Positions 20,001 to 30,522 of a DNA stretch of 64,000 nt are shown here, in pieces (position 1 is the stretch's first letter; each line of letters opens with the position of its first letter). Under the pieces are notes generated by a model. The model made no database searches. It saw only the letters and a list, made by a program, of their open reading frames with translations, and had not been told where the DNA came from. Source of the DNA: Microbacterium oryzae (lineage in GTDB: Bacteria > Actinomycetota > Actinomycetes > Actinomycetales > Microbacteriaceae); NCBI RefSeq assembly GCF_009735645.1, contig NZ_CP032550.1, positions 186,001-250,000 of the forward strand. The letters run 5' to 3'. Both the position numbers and the translations under genes were made by a program.

Positions 20001-21010
20001 GGCACCGTGAGCGAGGTCTCGGCCACGTTGGTGGCGAGGATCACGCGGCGCTTCAGGCCGGCGACCGTGGAGCGCTCGAAGACGCGGTGCTGCTCGGCCG
20101 AGCTCAGCCGCCCGTACAGGGGCAGCACCTCGACCGGCGCGGTCTGGCTGCGGAACGCGCCGCGCACGGCATCCGCGGCGTCGCGGATCTCCGCCTCGCC
20201 GGGCAGGAACACAAGCACGTCGCCCGGCGCCTCGCGCTCGAGCTCGCGGAGCGCGGCGACGATAGCGGACACGTCGTCCTCCACGTCGTAGGAGCGCTCG
20301 TCGACCCGGACATCCCGCAGGAGATCCTCGTCGCCCTCGGCTTCCGCCGCCCGGGATCCCGGGGCGTCGAGGTCGGCGTCGTCGCGATTCTCCTGCGTCG
20401 TGTCCGCCACGAGCGGGCGATAGCGGATGTCGACGGGGAACGTGCGCCCCGACACCTCGATCACCGGCGCCGGAGTGCCATCCGGCTCGGCGAAGTGCTT
20501 CGCGAACGACTCGGGGTCGATGGTCGCCGAGGTGATGACGACCTTCAGGTCCGGACGCTCGGGGAGGATGCGCTTGAGGTACCCGAGGAGGAAGTCGACG
20601 TTGAGCGACCGCTCGTGCGCCTCGTCGACGATGACGGTGTCATAGCGGCGCAGGAGCCGGTCGCGGTGGATCTCGTTGAGGAGGATGCCGTCGGTCATGA
20701 GCGCGATCCGCGTCGCGTCGGAGACCTGGTCGGTGAAGCGCACCTTGTAGCCGACGAGCCCGCCGAGCTCGACCTGCAGCTCCTCGGCGACGCGCTCGGC
20801 GATGGTGCGCGCGGCGAGCCGGCGCGGCTGCGTGTGCGCGATCGACGTGCGGCCGAGCTCGAGCGCGATCTTCGGCAGCTGCGTGGTCTTCCCCGAGCCG
20901 GTCGCGCCCGCGACGATGACGACCTGATGGTCGCGGATGGCCGCGGCGATCTCGTCGCGCGCGGCGCTGACGGGCAGCTCGGCCGGGTAGACGATGACGG
21001 GGGAAGACAT
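17006..21010 (-). CDS. hrpA: ATP-dependent RNA helicase HrpA
   Basis: This 1334-residue DEAH-box helicase has Walker [13 protein letters not shown] near residue 36, the DEAH box in [10 protein letters not shown] near residue 126, motif [14 protein letters not shown], the helicase-associated domain and the long C-terminal region typical of HrpA (usually about 1300 residues). It remodels RNA and rescues stalled ribosomes in bacteria studied so far. An acidic insertion around residues 205-240 ([20 protein letters not shown]) is probably a surface loop. A TAGACT box lies 8 nt before the ATG, so the leader is very short or absent. RNase HI lies 31 bp upstream on the same strand. Confidence 0.97.
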   Translation of the reverse strand: MSSPVIVYPAELPVSAARDEIAAAIRDHQVVIVAGATGSGKTTQLPKIALELGRTSIAHTQPRRLAARTIAERVAEELQVELGGLVGYKVRFTDQVSDATRIALMTDGILLNEIHRDRLLRRYDTVIVDEAHERSLNVDFLLGYLKRILPERPDLKVVITSATIDPESFAKHFAEPDGTPAPVIEVSGRTFPVDIRYRPLVADTTQENRDDADLDAPGSRAAEAEGDEDLLRDVRVDERSYDVEDDVSAIVAALRELEREAPGDVLVFLPGEAEIRDAADAVRGAFRSQTAPVEVLPLYGRLSSAEQHRVFERSTVAGLKRRVILATNVAETSLTVPGIKYVVDTGTARISRYSNRAKVQRLPIEAVSQASAQQRSGRAGRTSPGIAIRLYAHDDFQRRPEFTEPEILRTSLASVILQMLSLGFGDISEFPFLTPPDSRGVRAALDLLVELGAVHPTREGAQPRLTRIGRDIARLPIDPRFARMLIEAQRTGTLREVMAIVAGLSIQDVRERPEEQREQADQAHARFADPTSDFLTLLALWDHLQEQQRELGSSAFRRLCRAEFLNYVRVREWFDVHRQLQSLTRGLGKRERGEREERSADRPSAGAADPAAVHRAILSGLLSQIGILDEREAKKDGRGRGAEYRGARGVRFSIFPGSVLRKRRPQAVMAAELVETSRLFARTAATIDPAWAEALAGDLAKRQVSEPHWSKDSGAAIAYEKVTLYGVEIVPRRRIQFSRVDRPAARELFLQHALVEGDWDPHALPQQVTAFLRQNADLRRRLERLEDRERRRDILAGDEAVYAFYDARIPADVFDVRSFEAWWAEALKRTPKLLTMREADLVDGAATADARDFPTRWTQGDQTLNLAYRFEPGSPDDGVTVVVPLPLLASLRPDGFDWQVPGFRDELVTALLKALPKAIRRHVVPAADWAARFSEELAGRGPEDTAGLPSDTLLDALSRLVQRAASQPVTPADFDLARVPSHLRMSFRAVDARGRAIASDRELAALQTRLSERTRDSVARQIAQGGDGRRRRGEASVAAASGIAAPAGGIERTGLADWTFGDLPPVVDTRVAGGVVRGYPALVDEGQTVAVRVEATPESAERLTRAGLRRLVLLQVPSPVSYVQQHLTAHEKLALATSPYASTKALIEDCRAAVADAVLARHGAVRDRAAFERLRDEVSRGSVEDVFACVSLVARILTLSRDVERAMKGATSMALLGALNDVRGQLGGLIFRGFVLATGVERLAHLPRYLEGARIRLEALPDAPGRDRAWMTELERARAAFDEAGGAIPLPSDAPAQLVRARWLLEEFRVSLFAQRLGTAEAVSLQRIAKALKG

Positions 21011-21018
21011 AGCCTTCC

Positions 21019-21024
21019 AGTCTA
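21019..21024 (-). promoter_or_regulatory. -10 box TAGACT for hrpA
   Basis: TAGACT on the minus strand is 8 nt before the hrpA ATG, implying a transcript with essentially no leader. Confidence 0.45.
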
Positions 21025-21041
21025 GACCGGCTCCTGGGGCG

Positions 21042-22622
<1,581 letters not shown>

Positions 22623-22628
22623 GCGCGC

Positions 22629-22655
22629 GGCGCCGCGGCCCCGAGCCGCGGCGCC
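22629..22655 (+). terminator. Terminator hairpin after the aldo/keto reductase
   Basis: An 11-bp GC-only stem (GGCGCCGCGGC) with a 5-nt loop starts 7 nt after the stop codon. Confidence 0.7.
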
Positions 22656-22727
22656 CGCTCGTCCTCCGACGCCGCGCTACCCTGGACACCGCCCGGGGCG
22701 GCCGGGCGCGTGCGGGAGGAGCAGGCT

Positions 22728-23834
22728 GTGTCGAAGGCGCCCACCGTGTACGACGTCGCCGACCGCGCCGCCGTCTCCATCGCGACCGTCTCGCGCGTGC
22801 TGCGCACTCCCGATGCCGTGCGGCCGGAGACGCGCGACCGCGTCCTCCACGCGGTCTCCGAGCTGGGCTACGTCCCGAGCGGCAGCGCCCGCGGCCTCGC
22901 GGAGCGCCGGACGGGTGTCGTCGGCCTGTACTTCCCCGGATTCGACGCCGTCGACGAGATCGCCGACCTCGACGTGCTGGCGGGCGACGGGCGCCCGGAT
23001 CGCCCCTTCACCGTGGTGCGCGGCGCGGGCCCGCGCGAGGACGGCCACGCCTCGAAGCTCTTCCAGGACGAGGTGCTGCGCGGAGCGGAGCTCGAGGCGT
23101 GGCGGCGCGGCCTCGTGCTCATGGTGGGCGTGGGGCGCGGGGATCCGGAGGCGTCCATCGTGCGGGACATGGCGGGCCGCGTCGACGGCCTCGTCGTCCT
23201 CGCCAGCAGCATCCCCGACGACGCGCTGGAGCGGCTCGCGCGCCGGGTGCCCGTCGTGGTGCTGTCGGGCCCCCGGGTCGGCGACCGCCACGACCACGTC
23301 ACCGTGAGCAACACCGAGGCGATGGCCGAGCTCACCCGCCACGTGCTCGCCCAGACCGGCGGCCGTGCGCCGACCTACCTCGCCGGGCCCGAGGACTCGC
23401 CCGACGGCGGGCAGCGGTGGCAGGGCTTCCGAGAGGCGATCGCCGCGGCGGGCCTCTCCGTCGATGACGTCCAGGTGCTGCGCGGCGACCACACCCGCGC
23501 CTCGGGGCGGCGCGTGGGGGAGGGTCTCGTCGGGAGGGGTCTGCCCCCTGCGCTCATGTCGTCGAACGACCAGATGGCGCTCGGCGTCCTGGACGCGTTC
23601 CGCGGAGCCGGCGTCCGCGTTCCCCATGACGTGGTCGTCACGGGGTTCGACGGGATCGACGCCGCCGCGCTGTCGAGCCCGCCCCTCACGACCGTGCGCC
23701 AGCCGATGCTGGAACTCGGCCGCGCGGCCATCCAGGTGCTCGCGCGCCGACTGACGGCGCCCGCCGCCGCGCCGATGTCGGTCAGCCTGCCCGTCGAGGT
23801 GCTGCTGCGCGACAGCTCCGACCGCGGGCGCTGA
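22728..23834 (+). CDS. LacI-family transcriptional regulator (beta-glucoside operon)
   Basis: The 368-residue regulator has a LacI helix-turn-helix at its N-terminus (TVYDVADRAAVSIATVSRVL), the hinge GSARGLAERR, and an effector-binding domain with VTGFDGIDAAALSSPPLTTV near the C-terminus. The GTG used is preceded by GGAGGA; another GTG 6 codons upstream lacks this. It lies directly before an oligosaccharide ABC transporter and a GH1 glycosidase, and a 14-bp LacI-type operator overlaps their promoter, so it most likely represses that operon. Its recognition helix SIATVSR differs from those of the other two LacI proteins in this window. Confidence 0.94.
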   Translation: MSKAPTVYDVADRAAVSIATVSRVLRTPDAVRPETRDRVLHAVSELGYVPSGSARGLAERRTGVVGLYFPGFDAVDEIADLDVLAGDGRPDRPFTVVRGAGPREDGHASKLFQDEVLRGAELEAWRRGLVLMVGVGRGDPEASIVRDMAGRVDGLVVLASSIPDDALERLARRVPVVVLSGPRVGDRHDHVTVSNTEAMAELTRHVLAQTGGRAPTYLAGPEDSPDGGQRWQGFREAIAAAGLSVDDVQVLRGDHTRASGRRVGEGLVGRGLPPALMSSNDQMALGVLDAFRGAGVRVPHDVVVTGFDGIDAAALSSPPLTTVRQPMLELGRAAIQVLARRLTAPAAAPMSVSLPVEVLLRDSSDRGR

Positions 23835-23849
23835 GGTCCGGCGCGCACC

Positions 23850-23863
23850 TTCCGCAAGCGGAA
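23850..23863. promoter_or_regulatory. Inverted repeat downstream of the regulator
   Basis: TTCCGC-AA-GCGGAA lies between the regulator stop and the operon promoter. It could be a secondary operator or a weak hairpin; the 2-nt centre is too short for a good terminator loop. Confidence 0.35.
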
Positions 23864-23871
23864 CACGGCTC

Positions 23872-23901
23872 TTGCGCTCGCCGAATGTATGCGCTTACAC
23901 T
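23872..23901 (+). promoter_or_regulatory. Promoter and LacI-type operator of the beta-glucoside transport operon
   Basis: A -35-like TTGCGC (23872-23877) and -10 TACACT (23896-23901) are 18 bp apart. The imperfect palindrome TGTATGCGCTTACA (23886-23899), with a GCGC centre typical of LacI-family sites, covers the -10 box. Confidence 0.65.
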
Positions 23902-23976
23902 CGACGAGCGGCTCGCGCCGCGGGTGCCTCCTCTCCGGTCGCGCCCCTTGTGACAGAGACGACATGAGGTCATACC

Positions 23977-25638
23977 GTGCCGAAGACGCGCACCTTCCGC
24001 CGCTGGCGCAGAGCCGCCCTCGCGGGAATCGCAGCGGCCGCGCTCGCCGTGAGCGGCTGCAGCATCCAGATCACCTCGCAGCCCGATCCCTCCATCGGCG
24101 ACGACACGATGCTCATCAACGCCGACCACGGCAATCCGCTGTTCTCCCGCAACTTCAACCCGTACCTCACCAACACGCGCACGGCCGCGCGCTGGATGTA
24201 CGAGCCGCTCATCCTCGTGAACCCCCTCGACGGGTCGCTCACGCCGTGGCTCGCCTCGGAGTGGGAGCAGCCGGACGCCGAGACCATCGTGATGACGGTG
24301 CGCGAGGGCGTCACGTGGAGCGACGGCACCCCCTTCACCGCCGAGGACGTCGCCTTCACGTTCGAGATGCTGAAGGAGACGCCCGCCAACGACATCTACG
24401 GCGCCTGGCAGCACCTCGCCGGCGTCGAGACCGACGACGACACCGTCACCTTCCACCTGCAGGGCGAGGACGCCCCGGCGCTGTCGATCATCGGGAAGAC
24501 CTTCATGGTGCCCGAGCACATCTGGGCCGACGTCGACGATCCCGGCACGTGGCGCAACGAGGAGCCGGTGGGCACGGGCCCGTTCGTACTCGGCAACTAC
24601 AACGACCAGCAGTACTCGATGGACCGCAACCCCGACTACTGGCAGGCGGACTCGATCGAGATCGAGCACATCATCCTCCCCGCCACCAACACGCAGCTCG
24701 ACACGGTGACGCGCGGCTACGACTGGGCGTACTCCTTCATCTCCGACGTCGAGGGCACCTGGGGCGCCGCGAGCGAGCACAACCGGTTCTGGTTCCCGCC
24801 GGTCGGCATCATCTCGCTCATGCCCAACCTCGAGCAGGCGCCGTTCGACGACGTCGACGTACGGCGCGGCATCGCGCTGGCACTCGACCGCGACGAGATC
24901 GCGGAGACCGCCTCCGAGGGGTACATGGAGCCCGCGGGACAGACCGGCCTCATCCTTCCGAACCAGGAGGAGCACCTCGACCCCGCCATCCCCGACGGCG
25001 GCATCATCGCGCAGGATCGCGATGCGGCGCTGGAGTCGTTCGCCGACGCCGGCTACACCCTCGAGGGCGAGCGGCTCGTCGACGGCTCGGGCGAGCAGCT
25101 CTCCTTCTCCCTCACGACGGCGAACGGATACTCCGACTGGACGCGCGCGGCCCAGGCCGTGCAGCGCCAGCTCGGCGAGGTGGGCATCGACGTCTCCCTC
25201 GAGCTGCCGCAGCCCGCCGGCTACCAGTCGGCCATCGCGAACGGGGACTTCGAGATGGCGATCGGCGGCATGGGCAACGGCGAGGTCTATCAGGCCTTCA
25301 ACAGCCTGCTCTCCAGCGACTTCTACGTGCCGATCGGCGAGACGACCGCGAACAACTTCGAGCGCTTCCGGTCCGACGAGGCCGACGCGCTGCTGAGGGA
25401 GTACCGCTCGACCGTCGACGAGGAGCGGCAGACCGAGATCGTGCACGAGCTGCAGGGCATCGTCTACGAGGAGATGCCCGTCATCGGCCTCTACTACGGC
25501 GGCAGCTGGGGCCTGTTCAACGACGCCAAGTTCACCGGATGGCCGAGCGCCGAGGACCCCTACATGATCCCGCAGAACTACGACTCCGCCCCGCTCATGA
25601 TCTTCACGCGGCTCGAGCGGGTGGAGGACGACAAGTGA
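23977..25638 (+). CDS. Family-5 substrate-binding lipoprotein (peptide/oligosaccharide type)
   Basis: This 553-residue SBP_bac_5 protein starts with GTG, has a charged N-terminus (MPKTRTFRRWRRAALAG), a hydrophobic stretch and the lipobox VSGC. The mature part shows the family pattern YEPLILVNPLDGSLTPWLAS followed by VREGVTWSDGTPFTAEDVAF. Members bind peptides or, in several bacteria, cello- and other beta-oligosaccharides. The adjoining GH1 glycosidase and LacI regulator argue for a beta-glucoside or cello-oligosaccharide ligand here rather than peptides. It is the first gene of a five-gene operon, with the permease start overlapping its stop. Confidence 0.94.
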   Translation: MPKTRTFRRWRRAALAGIAAAALAVSGCSIQITSQPDPSIGDDTMLINADHGNPLFSRNFNPYLTNTRTAARWMYEPLILVNPLDGSLTPWLASEWEQPDAETIVMTVREGVTWSDGTPFTAEDVAFTFEMLKETPANDIYGAWQHLAGVETDDDTVTFHLQGEDAPALSIIGKTFMVPEHIWADVDDPGTWRNEEPVGTGPFVLGNYNDQQYSMDRNPDYWQADSIEIEHIILPATNTQLDTVTRGYDWAYSFISDVEGTWGAASEHNRFWFPPVGIISLMPNLEQAPFDDVDVRRGIALALDRDEIAETASEGYMEPAGQTGLILPNQEEHLDPAIPDGGIIAQDRDAALESFADAGYTLEGERLVDGSGEQLSFSLTTANGYSDWTRAAQAVQRQLGEVGIDVSLELPQPAGYQSAIANGDFEMAIGGMGNGEVYQAFNSLLSSDFYVPIGETTANNFERFRSDEADALLREYRSTVDEERQTEIVHELQGIVYEEMPVIGLYYGGSWGLFNDAKFTGWPSAEDPYMIPQNYDSAPLMIFTRLERVEDDK

Positions 25639-26615
25639 AGTACGTGCTGCAGAAGCTCGGCCTGTTCGCGCTCACCCTGTGGGCCGCGATCACCCTGAAC
25701 TTCTTCCTGCCCCGGCTCATGCCGGGCTCGCCGGCCGACGCCGCGCTCGCCAAGCTGTCGCAGAACGGCCCGGTCTCGGACGCGACCCGGCTCGCCATCG
25801 AGGCCCAGCTCGGCGTGCCGACGGGCTCGCTCTGGGACCAGTACGTGTCGTACCTGGGGCAGGTCGTGCGCCTCGACTTCGGCGTCTCGTACACCTTCTA
25901 CCCGCAGTCCGTGTCGAGCATGGTCTCCACGGCGCTGCCGTACACGATCGGGCTCGTCGGGATCGTCACCGTCCTCGCCTTCGTCATCGGGACGCTGATC
26001 GGCGTCGCCGCCGCCTGGCGCCGGGGCGGATGGCTCGACTCGCTGCCGACGCTCACCGGCTCGTTCCTCAGCACCTTCCCCTACTTCTGGACCGCGCTGC
26101 TGCTGCTGTTCTTCCTCGGCTACGTCTTGCACTGGTTCCCGACCACGGGGGCGTACGCCGCCACCACCACCCCGGGCTTCACCCTGGCGTTCATCGGCGA
26201 CCTCGTCCGTCATGCCGTGCTGCCGGCGCTGACGATCCTCCTCACCTCGCTCGGCGGCTGGATCATCGGCATGCGCAACGCCATGATCAACACGCTCGGC
26301 GACGACTACGTCACCTTCGCCGAGGCCAACGGCCTGCGCGGCCGCACCATCGCCATCCGCTACGCCGCGCGGAACGCCATCCTGCCGAACCTCACCGGCT
26401 TCGGGCTCACGCTCGGCGGAGTCGTGGGCGGATCGATCCTCGTCGAGCAGGTGTTCGGGTACCCCGGAATCGGCTACCTGCTCTTCAACGCCGTGATCGG
26501 GCAGGACTACCCGCTCATGCAGGCGCTCTTCCTGATGATCACCGTGAGCGTGCTCATCGCCAACTTCCTCGTCGACATCCTGTACGGCGTGCTGGACCCA
26601 AGGACCCGCCGATGA
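25635..26615 (+). CDS. ABC transporter permease (DppB/OppB type)
   Basis: The 326-residue inner-membrane permease has a first helix after MKYVLQKLGLFALTLWAAI, the family motif FFLPRLMPGSPAD, about six helices, and the coupling-loop EAA region (DDYVTFAEANGLRGRTIAIRY) that contacts the ATPase. The GTG start overlaps the stop of the binding-protein gene in GTGA fashion. Together with the following permease it forms the membrane channel of the importer. Confidence 0.94.
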   Translation: MKYVLQKLGLFALTLWAAITLNFFLPRLMPGSPADAALAKLSQNGPVSDATRLAIEAQLGVPTGSLWDQYVSYLGQVVRLDFGVSYTFYPQSVSSMVSTALPYTIGLVGIVTVLAFVIGTLIGVAAAWRRGGWLDSLPTLTGSFLSTFPYFWTALLLLFFLGYVLHWFPTTGAYAATTTPGFTLAFIGDLVRHAVLPALTILLTSLGGWIIGMRNAMINTLGDDYVTFAEANGLRGRTIAIRYAARNAILPNLTGFGLTLGGVVGGSILVEQVFGYPGIGYLLFNAVIGQDYPLMQALFLMITVSVLIANFLVDILYGVLDPRTRR

Positions 26616-27526
26616 CCACCACCATGACCGTCAAGACGCCCGAGCGCCGGATCGCGTCGCCCAGCCGCTGGCGCTCCCTCGGCCGGATGGCCCAGACGCT
26701 GTGGGCCAACGGCAAGGCGCGCATCGGCCTCTGCATCCTCGGCTTCTTCGTGCTCGTCGCCGTGCTCGCGCCGGTGATCGCCCCGTACGGACCGAAGGAC
26801 AACGGCTTCGAGCGCAACGCCGACGCGTCGCCGGCGCACTGGCTCGGAACGACCGCGGCCGGCGAGGACGTGCTCAGCCAGCTCATCCACGGCACGCAGA
26901 TCAGCCTCGTCGTCGGCTTCGCCGCCGGCATCCTCTCGACGATCGTCGCCGTGCTGGTCGGGCTCAGCTGGGGCTACCTCCGCGGCTTCGCGTCCGAGGC
27001 GGTGGGCTTCGTCGTGAACCTGTTCCTCGTGATCCCGGGGCTGCCGCTCATGATCGTCATCGCGGCGTACCTGCAGAACGGCGGCATGCTGATGATCATC
27101 GCCGTGATCGTCGTGACGGGATGGGCGTGGGGCGCGCGCGTGCTGCGCAGCCAGACGCAATCCCTCCGCGGCCGCGACTTCGTCGCCTCCGCGCAGTTCT
27201 CCGGAGACAGCCCGGCCCGGATCGTCTTCCACGAGATCCTGCCCAACATGACCTCGATCATCGCCGGCACCCTCTTCGGCGCCGCGACCGCGGCCATCCT
27301 CGCCGAGGCGGGCCTGGAGTTCCTCGGGCTCGGCGACTCCAGCATCGTCAGCTGGGGCACGATGCTCTACTGGGCGCAGAACTCCAACTCCCTCCTCACC
27401 GGCCAGTGGCTGCTGCTGTTCGCGCCCGGCCTCTGCATCGCCCTCCTCGCCCTGAGCCTCACGCTCATCAACTTCGGCGTCGACGGCATCTCCAACCCGC
27501 GCCTGCGCGAAGGAAAGGGACGATGA
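26612..27526 (+). CDS. ABC transporter permease (DppC/OppC type)
   Basis: The 304-residue permease begins with a cytoplasmic N-terminal tail and a first helix around GLCILGFFVLVAVLAPVIAP, followed by the HWLGTTAAGEDVLSQLIHG segment diagnostic of OppC/DppC partners and an EAA loop near GRDFVASAQFSGDSPARIVF. Its ATG overlaps the preceding stop (ATGA), so translation is coupled. Confidence 0.94.
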   Translation: MTTTMTVKTPERRIASPSRWRSLGRMAQTLWANGKARIGLCILGFFVLVAVLAPVIAPYGPKDNGFERNADASPAHWLGTTAAGEDVLSQLIHGTQISLVVGFAAGILSTIVAVLVGLSWGYLRGFASEAVGFVVNLFLVIPGLPLMIVIAAYLQNGGMLMIIAVIVVTGWAWGARVLRSQTQSLRGRDFVASAQFSGDSPARIVFHEILPNMTSIIAGTLFGAATAAILAEAGLEFLGLGDSSIVSWGTMLYWAQNSNSLLTGQWLLLFAPGLCIALLALSLTLINFGVDGISNPRLREGKGR

Positions 27527-29226
27527 GCATGGCACCCGAGATCCTGCTGGATGTCCAGGGCCTGTCGGTCGAGTACGCCTCCCCGGGCGCGACGCCGGTC
27601 ACCGCGGTCTCCGACGTCTCGTTCACGCTGCGGCGCGGCGAGTTCGTCGGCCTCGTCGGGGAGTCCGGGTCGGGCAAGTCCACGCTCGGCTTCGCCCTCA
27701 CCCGGCTGCAGAAGCCGCCGGCGCGGATCAGCGACGGCCGCATCCTCTTCGGAGGCCGCGACATCCGGGAGCTCGACGCCGAAGAGCTGCGCCGCCAGCG
27801 GCAGGGCGGCTTCGCCATGGTGCTGCAGTCGGGCATGAACGCGCTGAACCCGGTGCGCACGGTGCGCCGGCACTTCTTCGACGTCTTCGCCGCGCACGAC
27901 CACGTCACGGGCGACGCCCGCGAGGCGCGCGCACGGGACCTCGCCGCGAAGGTGGGCCTGAAGCCCGAGACGCTCGACCGCTACCCCGACGAGCTCTCGG
28001 GCGGCATGCGCCAGCGCGCGTCCATCGCGATCGCCCTCGCGCTCGAGCCGCAGCTCATGGTGTTCGACGAGCCGACGACCGCCCTCGACGTGCTCGTGCA
28101 GCACGCCGTGATGGACACCATCGCGTCCCTGCAGCGCAGCGAGCAGTTCACGGCCATCCTCATCAGCCACGACCTCGGCATCGTCCTCGAGGCGACCGAC
28201 CGCGTCATGGTCATGCACGAGGGCCGCATCGTCGAGGACGCGCCCAGCCGCGACATCCTCGAGCGGCCGCAGGACCCGTACACGCGCATGCTGCTGAGCC
28301 ACTACGCCGACCCGCGCGCGGAGACGATCAGCATCCCCGGCTTCGTCGACCTCGGCACGCGTCGGCGGGAGGGGCGGCAGCGAGCCGACCTGACCGAGAC
28401 CGTCCCGACGGTGGGTCATCGCGACTCCCGCCGCGCCGACGCGGCCGTCGTCGTGGCGGGCGTCTCGAAGGTCTATCCCGCCCCGCGTCGAGGAGCCGAC
28501 CGCGTCACGGCGGTCGACGACGTCTCGTTCCGCCTCGAACCGGGGGAGTCGCTCGCGCTCGTCGGCGCCTCGGGCTCGGGCAAGTCCACGCTCGCGAAGC
28601 TCATCACCGGCGTGGAGAAGCCGACGTCGGGCACCGTGCGCTTCGGCGACGTCGACGTGGCGGGACTCCGCCGCCGGGGGCTCCGCGACCTGCGGAAGGA
28701 CGTGCAGATGGTCTTCCAGGACCCGTACGCCGCGCTCAACCCGCTGCACACCGTCGAGTACACGCTCACCCGTCCGGTCGTGAACCATACGGGGCTCCGC
28801 GGTCGCGACGCGCGGCGGCGCGTGCTGGAGCTGCTGGAGACGGTCGGGCTCGCTCCCGTGGAGCAGTTCGCCGCGAAGCTCCCGCACCAGCTCTCCGGCG
28901 GCCAGCGGCAGCGCGTGGTGATCGCCCGGGCGCTCGCGAGCGACCCGCAGGTGCTCATCGCCGACGAACCGGTGTCGATGCTCGACGTGTCGCTGCGCGC
29001 GGGCGTGCTCGCGCTCCTCGAGGACCTGCGCGAGCGCTGGGGGATCAGCATGCTCTACATCACGCACGACCTGCTGAGCGCGCGGCTGGTGACCGAGAAC
29101 ATCCTCGTCCTCAACCAGGGCAGGGTCGTCGAGCGCGGCGAGACGGCTCAGGTGCTGCGGCACCCCGAGGACCCCTACACCGTGGGGCTGCTCGACGCGG
29201 TCCCGAATCCCGCCAGGGCGCGCTGA
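27523..29226 (+). CDS. Fused double ATP-binding protein of the oligosaccharide importer (DppD-DppF type)
   Basis: The 567-residue protein contains two complete ABC ATPase domains, corresponding to the usually separate OppD and OppF subunits. Domain 1 has Walker A GESGSGKST and signature LSGGMRQR; domain 2 (from about residue 308) has Walker A GASGSGKST and signature LSGGQRQR. It powers uptake of the ligand bound by the upstream lipoprotein. The ATG overlaps the permease stop; another ATG lies two codons later. AAGGAAAGGGA gives a good ribosome binding site. Confidence 0.95.
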   Translation: MSMAPEILLDVQGLSVEYASPGATPVTAVSDVSFTLRRGEFVGLVGESGSGKSTLGFALTRLQKPPARISDGRILFGGRDIRELDAEELRRQRQGGFAMVLQSGMNALNPVRTVRRHFFDVFAAHDHVTGDAREARARDLAAKVGLKPETLDRYPDELSGGMRQRASIAIALALEPQLMVFDEPTTALDVLVQHAVMDTIASLQRSEQFTAILISHDLGIVLEATDRVMVMHEGRIVEDAPSRDILERPQDPYTRMLLSHYADPRAETISIPGFVDLGTRRREGRQRADLTETVPTVGHRDSRRADAAVVVAGVSKVYPAPRRGADRVTAVDDVSFRLEPGESLALVGASGSGKSTLAKLITGVEKPTSGTVRFGDVDVAGLRRRGLRDLRKDVQMVFQDPYAALNPLHTVEYTLTRPVVNHTGLRGRDARRRVLELLETVGLAPVEQFAAKLPHQLSGGQRQRVVIARALASDPQVLIADEPVSMLDVSLRAGVLALLEDLRERWGISMLYITHDLLSARLVTENILVLNQGRVVERGETAQVLRHPEDPYTVGLLDAVPNPARAR

Positions 29227-29242
29227 GCGCCCATCCGACCGC

Positions 29243-29262
29243 CGGCGCGGAGAAGCGCGCCG
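29243..29262 (+). terminator. Intra-operon hairpin before the glycosidase gene
   Basis: CGGCGCG/CGCGCCG, a 7-bp stem with a 6-nt loop, sits in the 59-bp gap between the ATPase and GH1 genes. It may lower read-through or protect the upstream mRNA; no T-run follows. Confidence 0.4.
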
Positions 29263-29285
29263 TCATCGTCACGAGAGGAGCCCCT

Positions 29286-30458
29286 GTGCTCGCATTCCCC
29301 GAAGGCTTCCTCTGGGGGGCCGCCACGGCGGCCCATCAGGTGGAGGGGAACAACATCGGCAGCAACTGGTGGGTCATGGAGCACGCGGAGGGGACGACGA
29401 TCGTCGAGCCCTCCGGCGACGCCGCCGACCACTACCACCGGTACCCGGAGGACATGCGCCTCCTCGCGGCCGCCGGCCTGAACTCGTATCGCTTCTCGAT
29501 CGAGTGGGCCCGCATCGAGCCCGAGCGCGGCCACGTGTCGCGCGCGGCGCTCGACCACTACCGGCGCATGATCGACACCGCCCGCGAGGTCGGCCTCGAT
29601 CCCACGGTCACGCTCATGCACTTCACCGTGCCGCGCTGGTTCCAGGACGACGGGTTCTGGCGTGCAGCCGATGCGGTCGACCTCTTCGCCCGGTACACCG
29701 AGACGGTGCTGCCGCTCCTCGAGGGCGTCGGCTACGTCTGCACGATCAACGAGCCGAACATCGCCGCCATGCTGGCCGGCGGCGAAGACGCGGCGAACCT
29801 CGTCGCGTACGGGCTGCCGAACCCCGATCTCGCGGTGGCCGACACGCTGCTCGCCGCGCACCGACGCTCGTCGGAGATCCTCCACAGCGTGCCCGGCATC
29901 CGCGCCGGGTGGACGATCGCGACGCAGGCGTTCCACTCGACGGGCGAGCCCGGTGCCGACGAGAAGCTGCACGAGTACGGCCATCCGCGCGACTTCTGGT
30001 ACCTCGAGCAGTCGGCGGGCGACGACTTCGTCGGCGTGCAGGCGTACACGCGCACGTTCATCGGGCCGGATGGCCCCCGTCCGGTCGCCGAGGACGTCGA
30101 GACGACGCTGACGGGGTGGGAGTTCTTCCCCGAGGCGCTCGAGCTGGGCGTCCGCAGCGCGTGGGAGCTCTCCGGAGGCGTCCCGGTCCTCGTGACGGAG
30201 AACGGCATCGCCACCGCCGACGACACCCGTCGCATCGCCTATACGCGCGGCGCCCTCGAGGGGCTCCACCGCGCGATGGCCGACGGCATCGACGTGCGCG
30301 GCTACCAGCACTGGAGCGCGCTCGACAACTACGAGTGGGCGAGCGGATACCGGCCCACCTTCGGGCTCATCGCGTTCGACCGCGAGACGTTCGCGCGCAC
30401 CCCGAAGCCGAGCCTCGGCTGGCTCGGCGACGTCGCCCGACGGGGTGGCCTCGACTGA
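29286..30458 (+). CDS. Glycoside hydrolase family 1 beta-glycosidase
   Basis: The 390-residue enzyme starts FPEGFLWGAATAAHQVEGNN, the standard GH1 opening. The acid/base glutamate is Glu156 in TINEPN and the nucleophile is Glu305 in VTENG; the aglycone-side motif HWSALDNYEWASGY is intact. It cleaves terminal beta-linked glucose or related sugars inside the cell. At 390 residues it is shorter than most GH1 enzymes (430-480), so some loops are trimmed. GAGAGGAG precedes the GTG start. It ends the transporter operon and would hydrolyse the imported beta-oligosaccharide. Confidence 0.95.
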   Translation: MLAFPEGFLWGAATAAHQVEGNNIGSNWWVMEHAEGTTIVEPSGDAADHYHRYPEDMRLLAAAGLNSYRFSIEWARIEPERGHVSRAALDHYRRMIDTAREVGLDPTVTLMHFTVPRWFQDDGFWRAADAVDLFARYTETVLPLLEGVGYVCTINEPNIAAMLAGGEDAANLVAYGLPNPDLAVADTLLAAHRRSSEILHSVPGIRAGWTIATQAFHSTGEPGADEKLHEYGHPRDFWYLEQSAGDDFVGVQAYTRTFIGPDGPRPVAEDVETTLTGWEFFPEALELGVRSAWELSGGVPVLVTENGIATADDTRRIAYTRGALEGLHRAMADGIDVRGYQHWSALDNYEWASGYRPTFGLIAFDRETFARTPKPSLGWLGDVARRGGLD

Positions 30459-30492
30459 GCCCGCCGGATCGAGCAGCCAGTCCGAGCACGCG

Positions 30493-30522
30493 GTCTGACG
30501 GCGGGGTCTCCCGCCGTCAGAC
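30493..30522. terminator. Bidirectional terminator between GH1 and mannosyltransferase genes
   Basis: A perfect 13-bp stem (GTCTGACGGCGGG) with a 4-nt loop; its right arm contains the stop codon of the convergent mannosyltransferase gene. Confidence 0.8.
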
